From Pyrus communis (Eukaryota; Streptophyta; Magnoliopsida; Rosales; Rosaceae): a stretch of 64,000 bases of DNA. The stretch lies in assembly GCF_963583255.1 (NCBI RefSeq), contig NC_084806.1:22300317-22364316 (forward strand), written 5' to 3'. Each line of letters begins with the position of its first letter. The first letter of the stretch is position 1. Positions 19,140-30,673 of this stretch are shown here, in pieces. Made by a program: the position numbers and the translations under genes. The notes under the pieces are model-generated. The model had not been told where the DNA came from and ran no database searches. It saw only the letters and a list, made by a program, of their open reading frames with translations.

Positions 19140-20434
19140 AAATTCCAGCGACGCGAACTCGAATTGCATGAACTCCCGAGCTTCCTTCTCCTCCTCCTTG
19201 GTGCGGCAAGGGTCTAGGGACAGGTTTAGGGCCTTAGGTATATGGATGCACGGTTATGGAGGGATGTAGTAGTGTTTAGGGGAAGGGGATGGTGCGGCAA
19301 GGCTTAAAACTAAGGAGAAAGGTGTTTGGTGGCTGCAGCAAGGGTGTGGAGAGGGTTGGACGAATTTCTAGAATTAATGAATGTGTATGAGGGGTGGTGA
19401 TCTGATCTAGGGGTTAATATGAGTATATATAGGCACTTAAAACCCTAGGGTAATCAGATATGGACTTGAATAACCCAAATCCACAAGGAAATAGGCTTAG
19501 AAATCAGAAATAGAAAGGGATAATGCTTCCTAGGTGCGGCAGGTAAGGAGATAAGGTGATAAGGCTTCTAGAATGCCTTGCAAGGCAAGGGAAATCAGCT
19601 TTCTAGAAGGATTTGGGGCGCCACTTTTGTAGGAGATAAGATAAGGTTCCTAAAAACATGTTTTAAGGGCCAAATTTGTAGGGAAAAAGGGATAAGGGTG
19701 CGGCACTAAAGGATAGGGCAGATTAGGGCTTCTAGAAACCCTCCAATGCAAGGAAAACTCATGGCAAGGATGGATAAGGGTTCTAGAACAAGGATAAGGT
19801 TTCTAGAAACCCTCCAAGATAAGGTAAAGTACATGGCATCCCTATAGGGTTAGGATAAGGTGTCCTAAATGGATAAGGTGCCCTAAATGGATAAGGACTC
19901 CTCATTGCACTTGGAAACTTTGCCTATTAGGATTAGGAAACCTTGTCTTTGTCATTCCTTCTTCATCTTGGACTCCTTTTCCTTCTTGGACTTGGAAAAC
20001 TTCTTTGTTGCTTCACTTGAGACCATTTGGATTTAACTTTCCTACTTCAAGTAGGAAACCTTTTTTGAGTAGGAAACTTTGTTCTTCTAGGAATCCTAAT
20101 TCAACTAGGAAACCCATTTCAACTAGGAATCCTAATTCAACTAGGAAACCCATTTTCCATTTAGGGACTTTCCTACTTCAACTAGGAAACCTTGCTCAAG
20201 TAGGAATCACCATCTTCAAGTCTTCAATTTCGTCCATCCTCTTGGCTCCAAGCATATGATGTCCATTCCAAGCTCTAATTTGCTCCAAAAAGCTCCAAAA
20301 TGCATCCTTTTGCATACTTTGCCCTTAAAACCTGAAAACACATAGAACTAGCTTAAAAGACTACTTTACTAAGGAAAAACACTATAAATGCACAAAAACA
20401 AGCTAAACTAAGGTGCATAAATATGCTCCTATCA
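19140..20434 (-). repeat. 3' LTR fragment of E3 (divergent U3)
   Basis: The LTR start lies at 20434 and a polypurine tract at 20435-20453. The R/U5 end is missing because E2 abuts at 19139. U3 contains GATAAGG runs at about 19550-19900 and an array of AACTAGGAAAC/CCTAATTC units at 20036-20210. Minus-strand TATA box at 19424-19431. Confidence 0.82.
20036..20210. repeat. AACTAGGAAACC short repeat array
   Basis: Alternating CAACTAGGAAACC and CAACTAGGAATCC units, about eight copies, in the U3 of the E3 LTR. It explains the low-complexity ORF at 20005-20259, which I do not call. Confidence 0.7.
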
Positions 20435-21372
20435 AATTCCCCCACACTTAGCTTTTGCTAGTCCTCGAGCAAAACAAAATGAAACAAAGTAAATAAACGA
20501 AGTAAAACGAGTAAAACACAACCTACACCTTCCAACAATCGCCTCAGGGATTTCCAATGCACATGACATGTTAAAAATCATCATTCCCACAGATTTTAGC
20601 CATCTTTACGCTTAAGCATGTACTTAATCATGGTCACTACTCATTAGTTCACAAATGACCAATTAAAACATGATTTTGAATGTAGTAACATGCCTTAGAG
20701 AATTTCCTCAATTCCTTACTAGATATGCACTCAATTTTCACACAGATTTTCTGACTACACACCCTATACTAGTTATATGTGAGAAGATAGATGTAAATAT
20801 GAAAACGAATGCTCACATAAATGTATGACAAAGAAAGCACTTTTCGGAGTTAATAACATGTTTAGATATGATCTCATGAATGGAACGCTACTACTTTAGA
20901 TGCGAGAACCAGTGACACCATATGCTCGTACCAATTTTAAACTCCACAAATTGAAACACATAACACTCAAGATTAAAGTCAAGGGTTGTAACGGGGCTAG
21001 GGGTATTGGCTAACAAAGAAAGGTAAAGGATAAAACAAACGTTCTTTAAACAATAGTAAGCAAAGCAATGAACTTGATACTTAGAATTCACTTTAGAGTG
21101 CAGAGAATAACTTTAAACACAACGGGGAATACACGTGCATACTTAGGGTCAAATGCAACGTTTTGGACCCTTTCTTCAATAACCAACAACTTAGAGCTCA
21201 TTTTATGCTCTTCCAACTCCTTTTCGTACTATTCACAACTTTTTCTTTTTTCCTTTCTATTTTCCACGAATTTTTCTCTTTTTTTTTTTCTTTTCTTTGC
21301 CGTGCCCCATTCAAGACTTTGGCACACCCATATATCAAGAATCCTTCCCCCACACTTGTTTTCTGCAATGCA
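20435..21372 (-). other. 3' non-coding region of E3, distal part
   Basis: Polypurine tract at 20435-20453 (minus strand). Then comes the conserved 3' UTR, with a second polypurine-like motif at about 21347-21358 (CCCCCACACTT on the plus strand) and a T-rich stretch at 21240-21296. No gene. Confidence 0.75.
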
Positions 21373-21377
21373 ATGAT
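21373..21377. repeat. Target-site duplication of E4, left copy
   Basis: ATGAT before the LTR start at 21378; matched by ATGAT at 32594-32598. Confidence 0.95.
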
Positions 21378-22000
21378 TGATAGGAGCATATTTATGCGAC
21401 TTAAATGGCTTGTTCTCGTACATTTACGTTATGTTTCTTTAGTTATTTTAGTACTTTAAGCTATTTTCGTGTGTTTGTAGGTCCAAAGGGCTAAAGGAGC
21501 AAAAAGATGCATTTTGGAGACTTTTGGAGCACTTTTGGGCTAAGGACGGATAGCTTATGCTTGAAGCCAAAGTGTTGGACGAAATTGAAGACCTAATTGG
21601 AGCCAAAGTGTTGGAACCTTGTTCTCTTTAGTTTTAGGACATTTAAACCTTTCCTAATCCCAATCATGCCATGCATAACACACATCCATTCTAACACATT
21701 GTCATTGCACATGCATTTCCTTCATTAGTTAACCCACATGCACTTATCACTTATCATCACCACATATCATATCACTTAATCACTTATCACTTATCATCAC
21801 CACTTAACCACTTATCATATCATAACCACATATCATATCACTTATCACTTATCACTTAACATATCATCCACCTACTTCACCTACAACATCCACCTACTTC
21901 ACCTACAACATCCACTTCACCTACAACATCCACCTACTTCACCTACAACATCCACCTACTTCACCTACAAATGACATAGCCATATGTTCCCTCCACTACT
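21378..22000 (+). repeat. 5' LTR of E4, first part
   Basis: U3 up to the insertion point of S1, with a five-unit minisatellite at about 21867-21970. The LTR resumes at 24033. Confidence 0.93.
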
Positions 22001-24032
22001 TGATGCGAGATTTATACGCACACAAATTAAACCCTCTTTTTGTCAATTGTAGTGAAGAATGTAAGTAGGGATCGTTCTGGACCGGGGATTAGGAGGGATT
22101 GCAAATCTCTTGGAAACTGACTCAAAAACTTAAAAACACAGTTTAAAACACTATACTAGACTCAAAGAATGTAAAACTAAACTTTAAAACACTAAGACAA
22201 ACCAAAGACTCAAAATGCTTTTAAAAACACAAACTAAAATGATTTCTAACTAAATTGACATTAAAGTAAAGGGGGATTTAAGTTTATACGAAATTAAATT
22301 AAATGAACAAATTAAAACAGAATGTAAATATGGAATTGATGAAATGGAATGAATGGATGATAGAATAGCTAAGGGGTTCATCTCCATACATGTTACACTT
22401 GCATAATAAAAAGATTTCCAATTGCATTTCAATAAATCATTAATTCTCAACGCCCCGGGTTAATTAGGTCCGCTTAAATTAACCGTCAAGTTTTCCTTAA
22501 GTTAATGAATTGGATGGGTTAGCGCAACGCAATTCACAACATTCTCCAAAAGTCCTTTACGTGAAAAGCACAATAAAGATACAATCAAAGATCATTAAGC
22601 ATCATGAAAACTATAAGTGTTGACGAGGCATTCGTTACTATGGAATACGCATGAAACTTATGCCAAGAATTCGTTTAACGCGATTGTTTATAAGCAACCT
22701 CCACTACTTGTGAATATAAGTTCGTAACTATTAGGTGAAACTCACTTATATTCTAGCGTCATATTCATGCATGAAAATTAAGCGCGCATTCTCAATAAAC
22801 ATACATAAATAAGTTATCAATCAAACGGTTAAACAAATTGAATCCACAACTTATGAAACGCAATTAGAAGTAATCAAATCAAAATGCAAGCATAAACATA
22901 TATTTCGAATCACCCCCTAGCTAAAGGGGGTTTAGTTCCTCATAACTTTGAAATCAAAGAAACACCTAAACATTCCAACAACTCAAACTTGAATTGTATG
23001 AACGTTTAGGCACTCTTCTCTTCCATTCCTCATACGTACAAAACAAAGAGAATTGAATTTAAACTTTGAAATCAAAGAAACACCTAAACATTCCAACAAC
23101 TCACACTTGAATTGTATGAACGTTTAGGCCCTCTTATCTTCCTCGTTGTTGTAGCACAAGGTCTAAGGTGAGGTTTGGGGGATTATGGAAATGGATGAGG
23201 AGTGGTGTTTGGATTATAAGGGAATGGATGGGAAGCTCACGGCTAGGGAAGGGAGAATGTGTTTGTAATGTGTTGTGTATGAAATGAGATGTCCATGAAT
23301 GAATGAATGCAAGGGTATTTATAGGAGTAGTGGAGGGAACATATGGCTATGTCATTTGTAGGTGAAGTAGGTGGATGTTGTAGGTGAAGTAGGTGGATGT
23401 TGTAGGTGAAGTGGATGTTGTAGGTGAAGTAGGTGGATGTTGTAGGTGAAGTAGGTAGATGTTGTAGGTGAAGTGGATGTTGTAGGTGAAGTAAGTGGAT
23501 GTTGTAGGTGAAGTAGGTGGATGTTGTAGGTGAAGTAGGTGGATGATATTTTAAGTGATAAGTGATAAGTGATATGATATGTGGTTATGATATGATAAGT
23601 GGTTAAGTGGTGATGATAAGTGATAAGTGATTAAGTGATATGATATGTGGTGATGATAAGTGATAAGTGCATGTGGGTTAACTAATGAAGGAAATGCATG
23701 TGCAATGACAATGTGTTAGAATGGATGTGTGTTATGCATGGCATGATTGGGATTAGGAAAGGTTTAAATGTCCTAAAACTAAAGAGAACAAGGTTCCAAC
23801 ACTTTGGCTCCAATTAGGTCTTCAATTTCGTCCAACACTTTGGCTTCAAGCATAAGCTATCCGTCCTTAGCCCAAAAGTGCTCCAAAAGTCCCCAAAATG
23901 CATCTTTTTGCTCCTTTAGCCCTTTGGACCTACAAACACACGAAAATAGCTTAAAGTACTAAAATAACTAAAGAAACATAACGTAAATGTACAAGAACAA
24001 GCCATTTAAGTCGCATAAATATGCTCCTATCA
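22001..24032 (-). mobile_element. S1: solo LTR inside the 5' LTR of E4
   Basis: A complete 2,032-bp LTR on the minus strand with intact ends, no internal sequence, and the 5-bp duplication CTACT at 21996-22000 and 24033-24037. It is the product of LTR-LTR recombination of a former full element. Its insertion point is three bases upstream of the TATA box of the host LTR. Minisatellite (minus strand) at about 23357-23543. Confidence 0.95.
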
Positions 24033-25334
24033 CTACTCCTATAAATACCCTTGCATTCATTCATTCATGATCATCTCATTTCATACACAACACACCACAA
24101 ACACTTCCATTCCTTACCTTTGCCGTGAGTCCCCTTAGAATCCAAAACCATCTTTCCATTTCCACCACTTCCCAACCCTCCAAACCACTCCTCTACCATT
24201 TCCATAATCCCCCAAACCTCACCTTAGACCTTGTGCTACAATAACGAGGAAGATAAGAGGGCCTAAACGTTCATACAATTCAAGTTTGAGTTGTTGGAAT
24301 GTTTAGGTGTTTCTTTGATTTCAAAGTTTAAATTCAATTCTCTTTGTTTTGTACGTATGAGGAATGGAAGAGAAGAGTGCCTAAACGTTCATACAATTCA
24401 AGTTTGAGTTGTTGGAATGTTTAGGTGTTTCTTTAATTTCAAAGTTATGAGGAAATAAACCCCCCTTTAGCTAGGGGGTGATTCGAAATATATGTTTATG
24501 CTTGCAATATGATTTGATTACTTTTAATTACGTTTCATAAGTTGTGAATTCAATTTGTTTAACTATTTGATTGATATCCTATTTATGTATGTTTATTGAG
24601 AATGAACGCTTAATTTTCATGCATGAATATGACGCTAGAATATAAGTGAGTTTCACATAATAGTTATGAACTTATATTCACAAGTAGTGGAGGTTGCTTA
24701 TAAACAATCGCGTTAAACAAATTCTTGGCATAAGTTTCATGCAATCATAGTAACGAATGCCTCGTCAACACTTATAGTTTTCATGTTGCTTAATGATTCT
24801 TGCTTGTATCTCTATTATGCAATTCATGTAGGGAACTTGTGAGGAATGCTTTGGATTGTCGTATGCAATCATCCAATTCATTAACTTAAGGAAAACTTGA
24901 CGGTTAATTTAAGCGGACCTAATTAACCCGGGGCGTTGAGAATTCATGGTTTATTGAAAAGCAATTAGAAATCGTTTTGTATGCAAGTATAACATGTATA
25001 GAGATGAACCCCTTAGCTAGCTTCCCATCAATTCATTTCCGTCAAATCCATATTTACAATTTGTTTTGTTTCCAAGTATTCATTTTAGTTTAAATTCGTC
25101 CAAATCCAATTCCCCCCTATTTCGTTGAAGTCTTAGTCTTAATCTTTCTTATTTTTAGTTTTGCTTTCTTCGAGCATTAAATAGTGTTTTATATTGTGTT
25201 TTTATGTTTTTAAGTCAATTTAGAAGGTTTTAGCAAGCCCTCCTAATCCCCGGTCTAGAACGATCCCTACTTGCACTTATACTACAATTTGACGAAAAGA
25301 GGGTTTAATTTGAGTGCGTATAAAACTCGCATCA
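24033..25334 (+). repeat. 5' LTR of E4, second part
   Basis: Resumes with CTACTCC and the TATA box at 24040-24047, then R/U5 with the duplicated 118-bp block, ending CGCATCA at 25334. Confidence 0.93.
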
Positions 25335-25339
25335 AATTT

Positions 25340-25357
25340 TAGCGCCGTTGCCGGGGA
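25340..25357 (+). other. Primer binding site of E4, one mismatch
   Basis: TAGCGCCGTTGCCGGGGA. The second base is A instead of G, so the tRNA-Asp match is 17 of 18. The change lies next to the 3' CCA end of the tRNA. Confidence 0.88.
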
Positions 25358-25515
25358 TTAGCAACTTTGCTAATCCCTTGGTTCTTTTCTTTTTTTTTTT
25401 TGTTTAGTTGTTTTCGTTTTAGTTTCTAAATTAGTGTTGTTTTCTTTGTTTGTTGTTACTTTTCATATTTGATTTAGTTCTCTTTCTTTGATTTTAGGTG
25501 CTAAAGAAGTAAGAT

Positions 25516-26850
25516 ATGGATTTTGCTAGCATTCAAGCTCAATTGGCAAATCTTACTTCTAAATTGTCGCCGTATGCCGAAAGGACCACAATGCAGAGTG
25601 TCCCTACATTTGATGCTTCATATAGGCAAGGATTTCAAGCCAATCAATGTCCACAAAGAGATTGGAGGGATCATTCAAACTCTATATGGTGGGAAGATCA
25701 ACAAGTTCAACGTGAAGCATATTGGCAACCATATGAGGAGTTCTATTCAAGACCTATGCAGCCACCACAACTTCATATGCAATATGCTCAATTAAATTCA
25801 AGTTCGCCAATAGATTATATTCAAATTCTTAATGAAATAAATTCTTTGGCGCAGGGGTCACAAAATCAAGCCAAGGAGGCTCAACAAGAAGCATATTGGC
25901 AACCATATGAGGAGTTCAATACAACACCTATGCAGCCACCACAACCTCCCCCACAACAATTCCAATTAGGTTCAAGTATGTCCATGGATAATGATAAAAA
26001 TTTTCAATTACTAACCTCTTTGACGCAGGACGAACAAAATCAAGACAAGAAGTTGGGTAAATTGGACGAGCAATTTGGGCAGATTATGGAGTTCATGAAA
26101 CAAATTCAAGAGCAAAGTGAACTCTCCAACTCAACTATTGAAAACTCGAAGGAAGATTTTGAAATCCATAATGCTATCACTTTGGGAAGTGCTATGGAGG
26201 TTGGAGCTGACCTAAAAATGTCCAAACATAGCCTAGAAGTGGAGGAAGAGCTGCTAATTGAGGAGGAGGAAGAAGACATGCACACGGCAAGGGTAGAACA
26301 ACCCTTGCCGCAGCCCCCTAAGCCCTCTAAACCACCCACCACCAGTAAGGATGTCCCAATTCCATGTTATTCTGATGTTATTCCACCCAATGTCCCTTTT
26401 CCTAGCAGGTTTTTGATTCCCAACCAAGAAGAGAGTAAAAAGGACATCGTGGAAGCCTTCCCAAAGGTGCAAAATGCTATTCAAATTCTTGGTGCAACAC
26501 AGCAAGTTTTAGATGGTGTTGAATTCTTCAAAGGACTTTGTACACCAAGAAGAATGATTCAAGAGAAGGTAGTGGCTGGAGAAGATGTAGAAGGCATCAA
26601 AGAGGACATATTTGAAACCACAATTCCCAAGGAAGTTGGATTTTATGACACGGGACAAGTCATAACTTTCGAAGGGGTGTTTATTCTGGAGTTCATTTTG
26701 GAGCACACAGGTAAGCCGCCTCCCCGAATTTCAATTTTCTTTTATACTAACATGTGGTTAATGATTCAGGCACCCAATCTGGAATTTAAACTATTACCGG
26801 ATCATTTCAAGTATCACCGCCCATTCAAAGATAAATTCCATGCCGTTTGA
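25516..26850 (+). CDS. gag-derived ORF of E4 (subfamily B, 444 aa)
   Basis: Starts MDFASIQAQLANLTSKLS at 25516. It carries the same landmarks as subfamily A (RDWRDHSNSIWWE near residue 47, repeated YWQPYEEF, FGQIMEFMKQIQEQ, ENSKEDFE) plus a segment lost in A: FPKVQNAIQILGATQQ and EFFKGLCTPRRM, matching the E3 region just before the protease ([26 protein letters not shown]). An acidic run EEEEED lies near residue 251. The C-terminus APNLEFKLLPDHFKY matches pre-RT pol. No zinc knuckle and no catalytic domain. An intron-like segment with TACTAAC lies at 26711-26769. Confidence 0.75.
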   Translation: MDFASIQAQLANLTSKLSPYAERTTMQSVPTFDASYRQGFQANQCPQRDWRDHSNSIWWEDQQVQREAYWQPYEEFYSRPMQPPQLHMQYAQLNSSSPIDYIQILNEINSLAQGSQNQAKEAQQEAYWQPYEEFNTTPMQPPQPPPQQFQLGSSMSMDNDKNFQLLTSLTQDEQNQDKKLGKLDEQFGQIMEFMKQIQEQSELSNSTIENSKEDFEIHNAITLGSAMEVGADLKMSKHSLEVEEELLIEEEEEDMHTARVEQPLPQPPKPSKPPTTSKDVPIPCYSDVIPPNVPFPSRFLIPNQEESKKDIVEAFPKVQNAIQILGATQQVLDGVEFFKGLCTPRRMIQEKVVAGEDVEGIKEDIFETTIPKEVGFYDTGQVITFEGVFILEFILEHTGKPPPRISIFFYTNMWLMIQAPNLEFKLLPDHFKYHRPFKDKFHAV

Positions 26851-26920
26851 TTTTATTTATGTAAAAAAAAAAAAAAAAAAAGATACTAAACATGGAGAAA
26901 GATGGAGAAAGATGGAGCCT

Positions 26921-27592
26921 TCACAGAGGATGTTTACGTGAAGCCCCGCTACGAGGCGTCGAAGCAGAAGGAATAGAAGCGGAAGGCATAGGAGCGGAAG
27001 GCGCAGAAGCGGGAGGTATCGGAGCGGAAGCCATCGGAGCTAGAGCATTCCAGGCCTCAATACTTGGCCAAGCGCTGGATGACCCAGGAAAAAGGTGCCT
27101 CTGGAGACAAGCCGCAAGCCTTTGACGGTCACTGTGAATTCGACCCTCAGATTCTTGCAGCTCATCAAGCTTTCTCTTCATGCCCGACGAATAGTTATTT
27201 GCAAGCACATGCAAACTTCTATTCTCGTACTTAAGCTGCTGGATCTCTTGCTTAAGACTCTCCACCTCTGCCATCAATGATTCCACCTGACGGGAGCGGG
27301 CAAGCAGGCGTTGGCCCATGTTGGACACAGAACTCGCACACTGAACACTAAGTGCGAGGGACTCTTGAACGGCCAACTCATCGGACCGTCCTGACAGCAG
27401 CCTACTATCTTTTGGAGTGAGGAGGTTCCTAGCTACTATTGTAGCTGTTGTGGCGTCCTGCATCACGGAGTCTTCACCTGTAAGAAGACCGTTAGAAGAT
27501 AAGAAAGAAGGGCGCCATACGTTACCTTGACGCGGCGCGCCCGTATCACTGCTAAGGCTCAATTCCAAGCTAAGGTTCGATGAGTTTGCCAT
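26921..27592 (-). CDS. Antisense leucine-zipper protein of E4 (223 aa)
   Basis: Third intact copy. LSLELSL at residues 7-13, zipper Leu at 106, 113, 120 and 127, Asn at 124, and tail with SAPIPPASAPSAP. It is closer to the E2 copy in the N-terminal half (LELSLSSDT) and to E1 in the tail (ending RSGASRKHPL), although its element has a different gag subfamily. No frameshift or stop. The ATG at 27592 follows TTTTGAAAA on the coding strand. Confidence 0.75.
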   Translation of the reverse strand: MANSSNLSLELSLSSDTGAPRQGNVWRPSFLSSNGLLTGEDSVMQDATTATIVARNLLTPKDSRLLSGRSDELAVQESLALSVQCASSVSNMGQRLLARSRQVESLMAEVESLKQEIQQLKYENRSLHVLANNYSSGMKRKLDELQESEGRIHSDRQRLAACLQRHLFPGSSSAWPSIEAWNALAPMASAPIPPASAPSAPMPSASIPSASTPRSGASRKHPL

Positions 27593-28120
27593 TTTTCAAA
27601 AGTGTTCAAAGAAAAGGGATGAAGTTAAATTTCAAAGGGCCGGAGTCGATCTTCAAGAATGGGAAATCTTCAGAGAGTGTTTGTTGTGGTGATCGATAGC
27701 TCAATAAAAAAGCCAAGGCGACGCGTCCACCGATTCAAAAAGCCGGAATTTCCGGCGTAATTTTGGCGACGCTTTCTCGGCTTTTCAGAAGACGCGTTCA
27801 ACTTTGTCAAAAGATTTCTTCTTTTCAGACAACACGTGGAGGCCATCACCGCAACTACATATCTTTAGCCGACAAGCGCAAAGTTCGGCGACGCTTTCTC
27901 TGCTTTTCAGAAGACGCGTGCAGCTTTGTCAAAAGGAGCCGCATCTGCACTACCACGTGTCGTTCAGAAAGCGAAGGGGCGTCATTCAGAAATCGAAGAG
28001 GCGTGCTCAGAGATCGAAGAGGCGCCACTATTTCAAAAAGCCGGAATTGCGGGATCAAAACGTTTGTCGACAAGGGTAAAAAGTACCACCACTTGATATT
28101 ATCTCTATATATGTCGACCT
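27593..28120 (-). promoter_or_regulatory. Putative promoter/leader of the E4 antisense gene
   Basis: Contains G-boxes at 27833-27838 and 27954-27959, and two direct repeats beginning TTTTCAGAAGACGCG about 120 bp apart (near 27782 and 27904). A minus-strand TATATATAG lies near 28107-28117. The proximal TATA-like element of the other copies is degraded here (TTTTTTATTGAGC). Confidence 0.42.
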
Positions 28121-28502
28121 TCGTCTTTTATGGCAGGGCAAACCTGAAGAAAATGCCCGACTCTCCCTCACCTCTGAGGGTGCACTCCCAGCCAAGCCTT
28201 TCGAAATATTCAATTCTTTCTTCTTCCCCAAAGATGATACCAGATGCCTGGAGTACATATGACCCAGGAGGAAACAGCACAACAAATACATGTGCTGATT
28301 CATTCACCGCTTCTTCAAAAGCAAAGGTATCTCATATCATCAAGGTCAAAAGCAAAAGTATCTCATATCATGCTCTTTCCCTGTCTTTTTCTTTGTCCTT
28401 GTTCTTACTCGCATGGCAAAGTAAAAGAAGCAATCAGCCGGCACTTAGAGTCAGTCTTCCGATCTGGAGCCAACTGCCTGGGATCTATTCCTGATTGCTT
28501 AC

Positions 28503-28564
28503 CTAGCGTTGCTCTCGAGTAGTCATCTTCAACGGTTGATACACTTCCGGAGAAGGGATCACTT
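28503..28564 (-). other. Candidate 62-nt exon of the E4 antisense gene
   Basis: Donor (GTAAGC) and acceptor (TTTGCAG) borders match the other cassettes, although the sequence upstream of the acceptor is unrelated to that in E1, E2 and E6: 28575-28660 is a private segment. The acceptor tract there (TTACTCGCTCCCCTTTGCAG) is again pyrimidine-rich. Confidence 0.5.
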
Positions 28565-28574
28565 CTGCAAAGGG

Positions 28575-30657
28575 GAGCGAGTAAGGCAAGTGAAAATGAT
28601 ACATTGAAGCATGTGGAGACAAACATAGGCTGAGTTATCCTCCAACCCTTTTCAATACGAATTGGAAAGATTGAACAAAGAAACAGACCAAAGGGGTAAG
28701 CTCAGACCTTCGGGGGAGACCAAAAGAACCATCCTGCTGCCCAGTTCAAGAAGTAGCACAAAGGAAAATCAACGATGGGCAGAAACCAGTTCAAGAGTAA
28801 GCCTGTGGAATCACAAAGATCAAAAGCCTCAATGCAATTACCAAGGAGAAGATGGAATTTACACTCTATAACCAGATTTGCGTCTCTAAACTCTTCTCTT
28901 TGTTAATTACATTATGCCATGTTTAGTATGTTTAAGTGCTTTTTGTGTATTTACTTATGCTTTGTGTGAATCTATGCTTCAAACATTGAGGACAATGTTT
29001 AATTTAAGTGTGGGGGGGGGTAACTAAGTATGTTGATGCAAATTCGTTGAATTTTATCACCCACACTTCAAGTGTTGTTCCTTGCTGTTTTAAATGTTTT
29101 TAAGGTGTTTTTAAACTGTTTTAGCGTGTTTTGTTTTATAACTCCGAAAATCACATAAAAATTTGAAAAACATTTTTTTGAAAAGCCTAAAAAGAGTGTT
29201 TTGAGTTGTTTTTGTGTCTTAGGGAACCTTCCAACGTTATGATGAGGATTTGGTTTGTAATTGCATGACTGTTAAAAAGAGTTATAAACATAGAGAAAAG
29301 TTTGATTTACTCTTGGTATATGCTTGGTTATGGTTATAATGTATGACTTCACATGCAATCATAAAAGAAAAAAAAAAAATTCGTTTTTGTAACATGCTTG
29401 AAGGAAGGAACTCAAACAAACGCTACAACCCTGAGAGACTTGAGCCTATAACGTTCTTTGGAGAGTATAATCTGTGATTTCTTGTTTTCTAAAGTCGTTG
29501 CATGATCTCATTATTCTTTGCTTGGTTACTACTTAGAAGGCGTTTCATCATATAGTTCCAAATGCTAGAACTCATGCCCATTTCATTCAAAGCATGTTAT
29601 TGATTTGCATAACACATATTCAAGAAGAAGTTGTGTAGTGACCACCACCATAGCCAAATAGCCTTACTTCCCATACTTCGTATATGTTGTAAGTTTTAAC
29701 CCCGTTGAGCCTTGTTTAGCCTTTATTCTTTGTTTACCCACATTTTCCTCACCTAGCCTAGTTTAGGACAATCCCCACCCTTGTTCTTAAAAGATAGTGA
29801 GCATGACTTAATTGAATTCCTTTTGAGTTAAATTATGAAAGAAAATAAGTGTGGGGGAGAGAATGTTTAAGTGTTGATGTTTTGAGATTCAAAAGAAAAG
29901 AAAAAAAAAAAAAAAAAAAGAGAAAAGAAAAAAATGAAAGAATAAGTGATTGAAGAAAGGTTCCAAAACACCATTTCTGGGTGTAAATTGTCTAAACTCT
30001 CCCTTTTTGTTCAAAAGTTGAGTTTTCATTCAAAAGTGAATTCTAAGTTGATTCAAATGCTTTGCTCACTATTTCTTTAAAAACCTTTGTTTTCCATATC
30101 CCTTCTTTGTTATCCACATACCCCAAGCCCCGTTACTACCCTTTGACTTCTATATTGAGTGTTATGTATTTCAATTGTGGAGTTTGAACTTGGTATGAGC
30201 TTATGGTGTCACTGGTTCTCGCGTCTAAGTAGTAGCATTCCATTCATGAGATCATATCTAAACATGCTTATTAACTCCAGAAAATGCTTTCCTTATTATA
30301 ACATATGTGAGTGTTCGTCTACATGTTTACATCAATCTTCTCACATATACCTAGTGTAGGGTGTGTAGTCAGAAAATCTGTGTGAAAAACGAGAGTACAT
30401 CTAGTAAGAAATTGAGGGAATTCTCTAAAGGCATGTTACTACATTTGAAATGTGTTTTAATTGCTTAATTGTGAACTAGTATGTGGTGACTATGATTAAG
30501 AATGTACTTAAGTGTAAAGATGGCTCAAATCTGTGAGAATAATGATTTTTAACTTGTCATGTGCATTGGAAGTCCCTGATACGATTGTTGGAAGGTGTAG
30601 GTTGTGTTTTGTTCTTTTTGTTTTGTTTTTCTGTTTTGCTCGAGGACTAGCAAAAGC
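28575..30657 (+). other. 3' non-coding region of E4
   Basis: Polypurine-like motifs at 29005-29020 (ten Gs) and 29846-29858. Poly(A) tract at 29900-29935. The rest matches the E1 3' region; 30130-30660 is nearly identical to 10230-10756. No gene. Confidence 0.7.
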
Positions 30658-30658
30658 T

Positions 30659-30673
30659 AAGTGTGGGGGTATT
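30659..30673 (+). other. Polypurine tract of E4
   Basis: AAGTGTGGGGGTATT immediately before the LTR at 30674. Confidence 0.85.
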
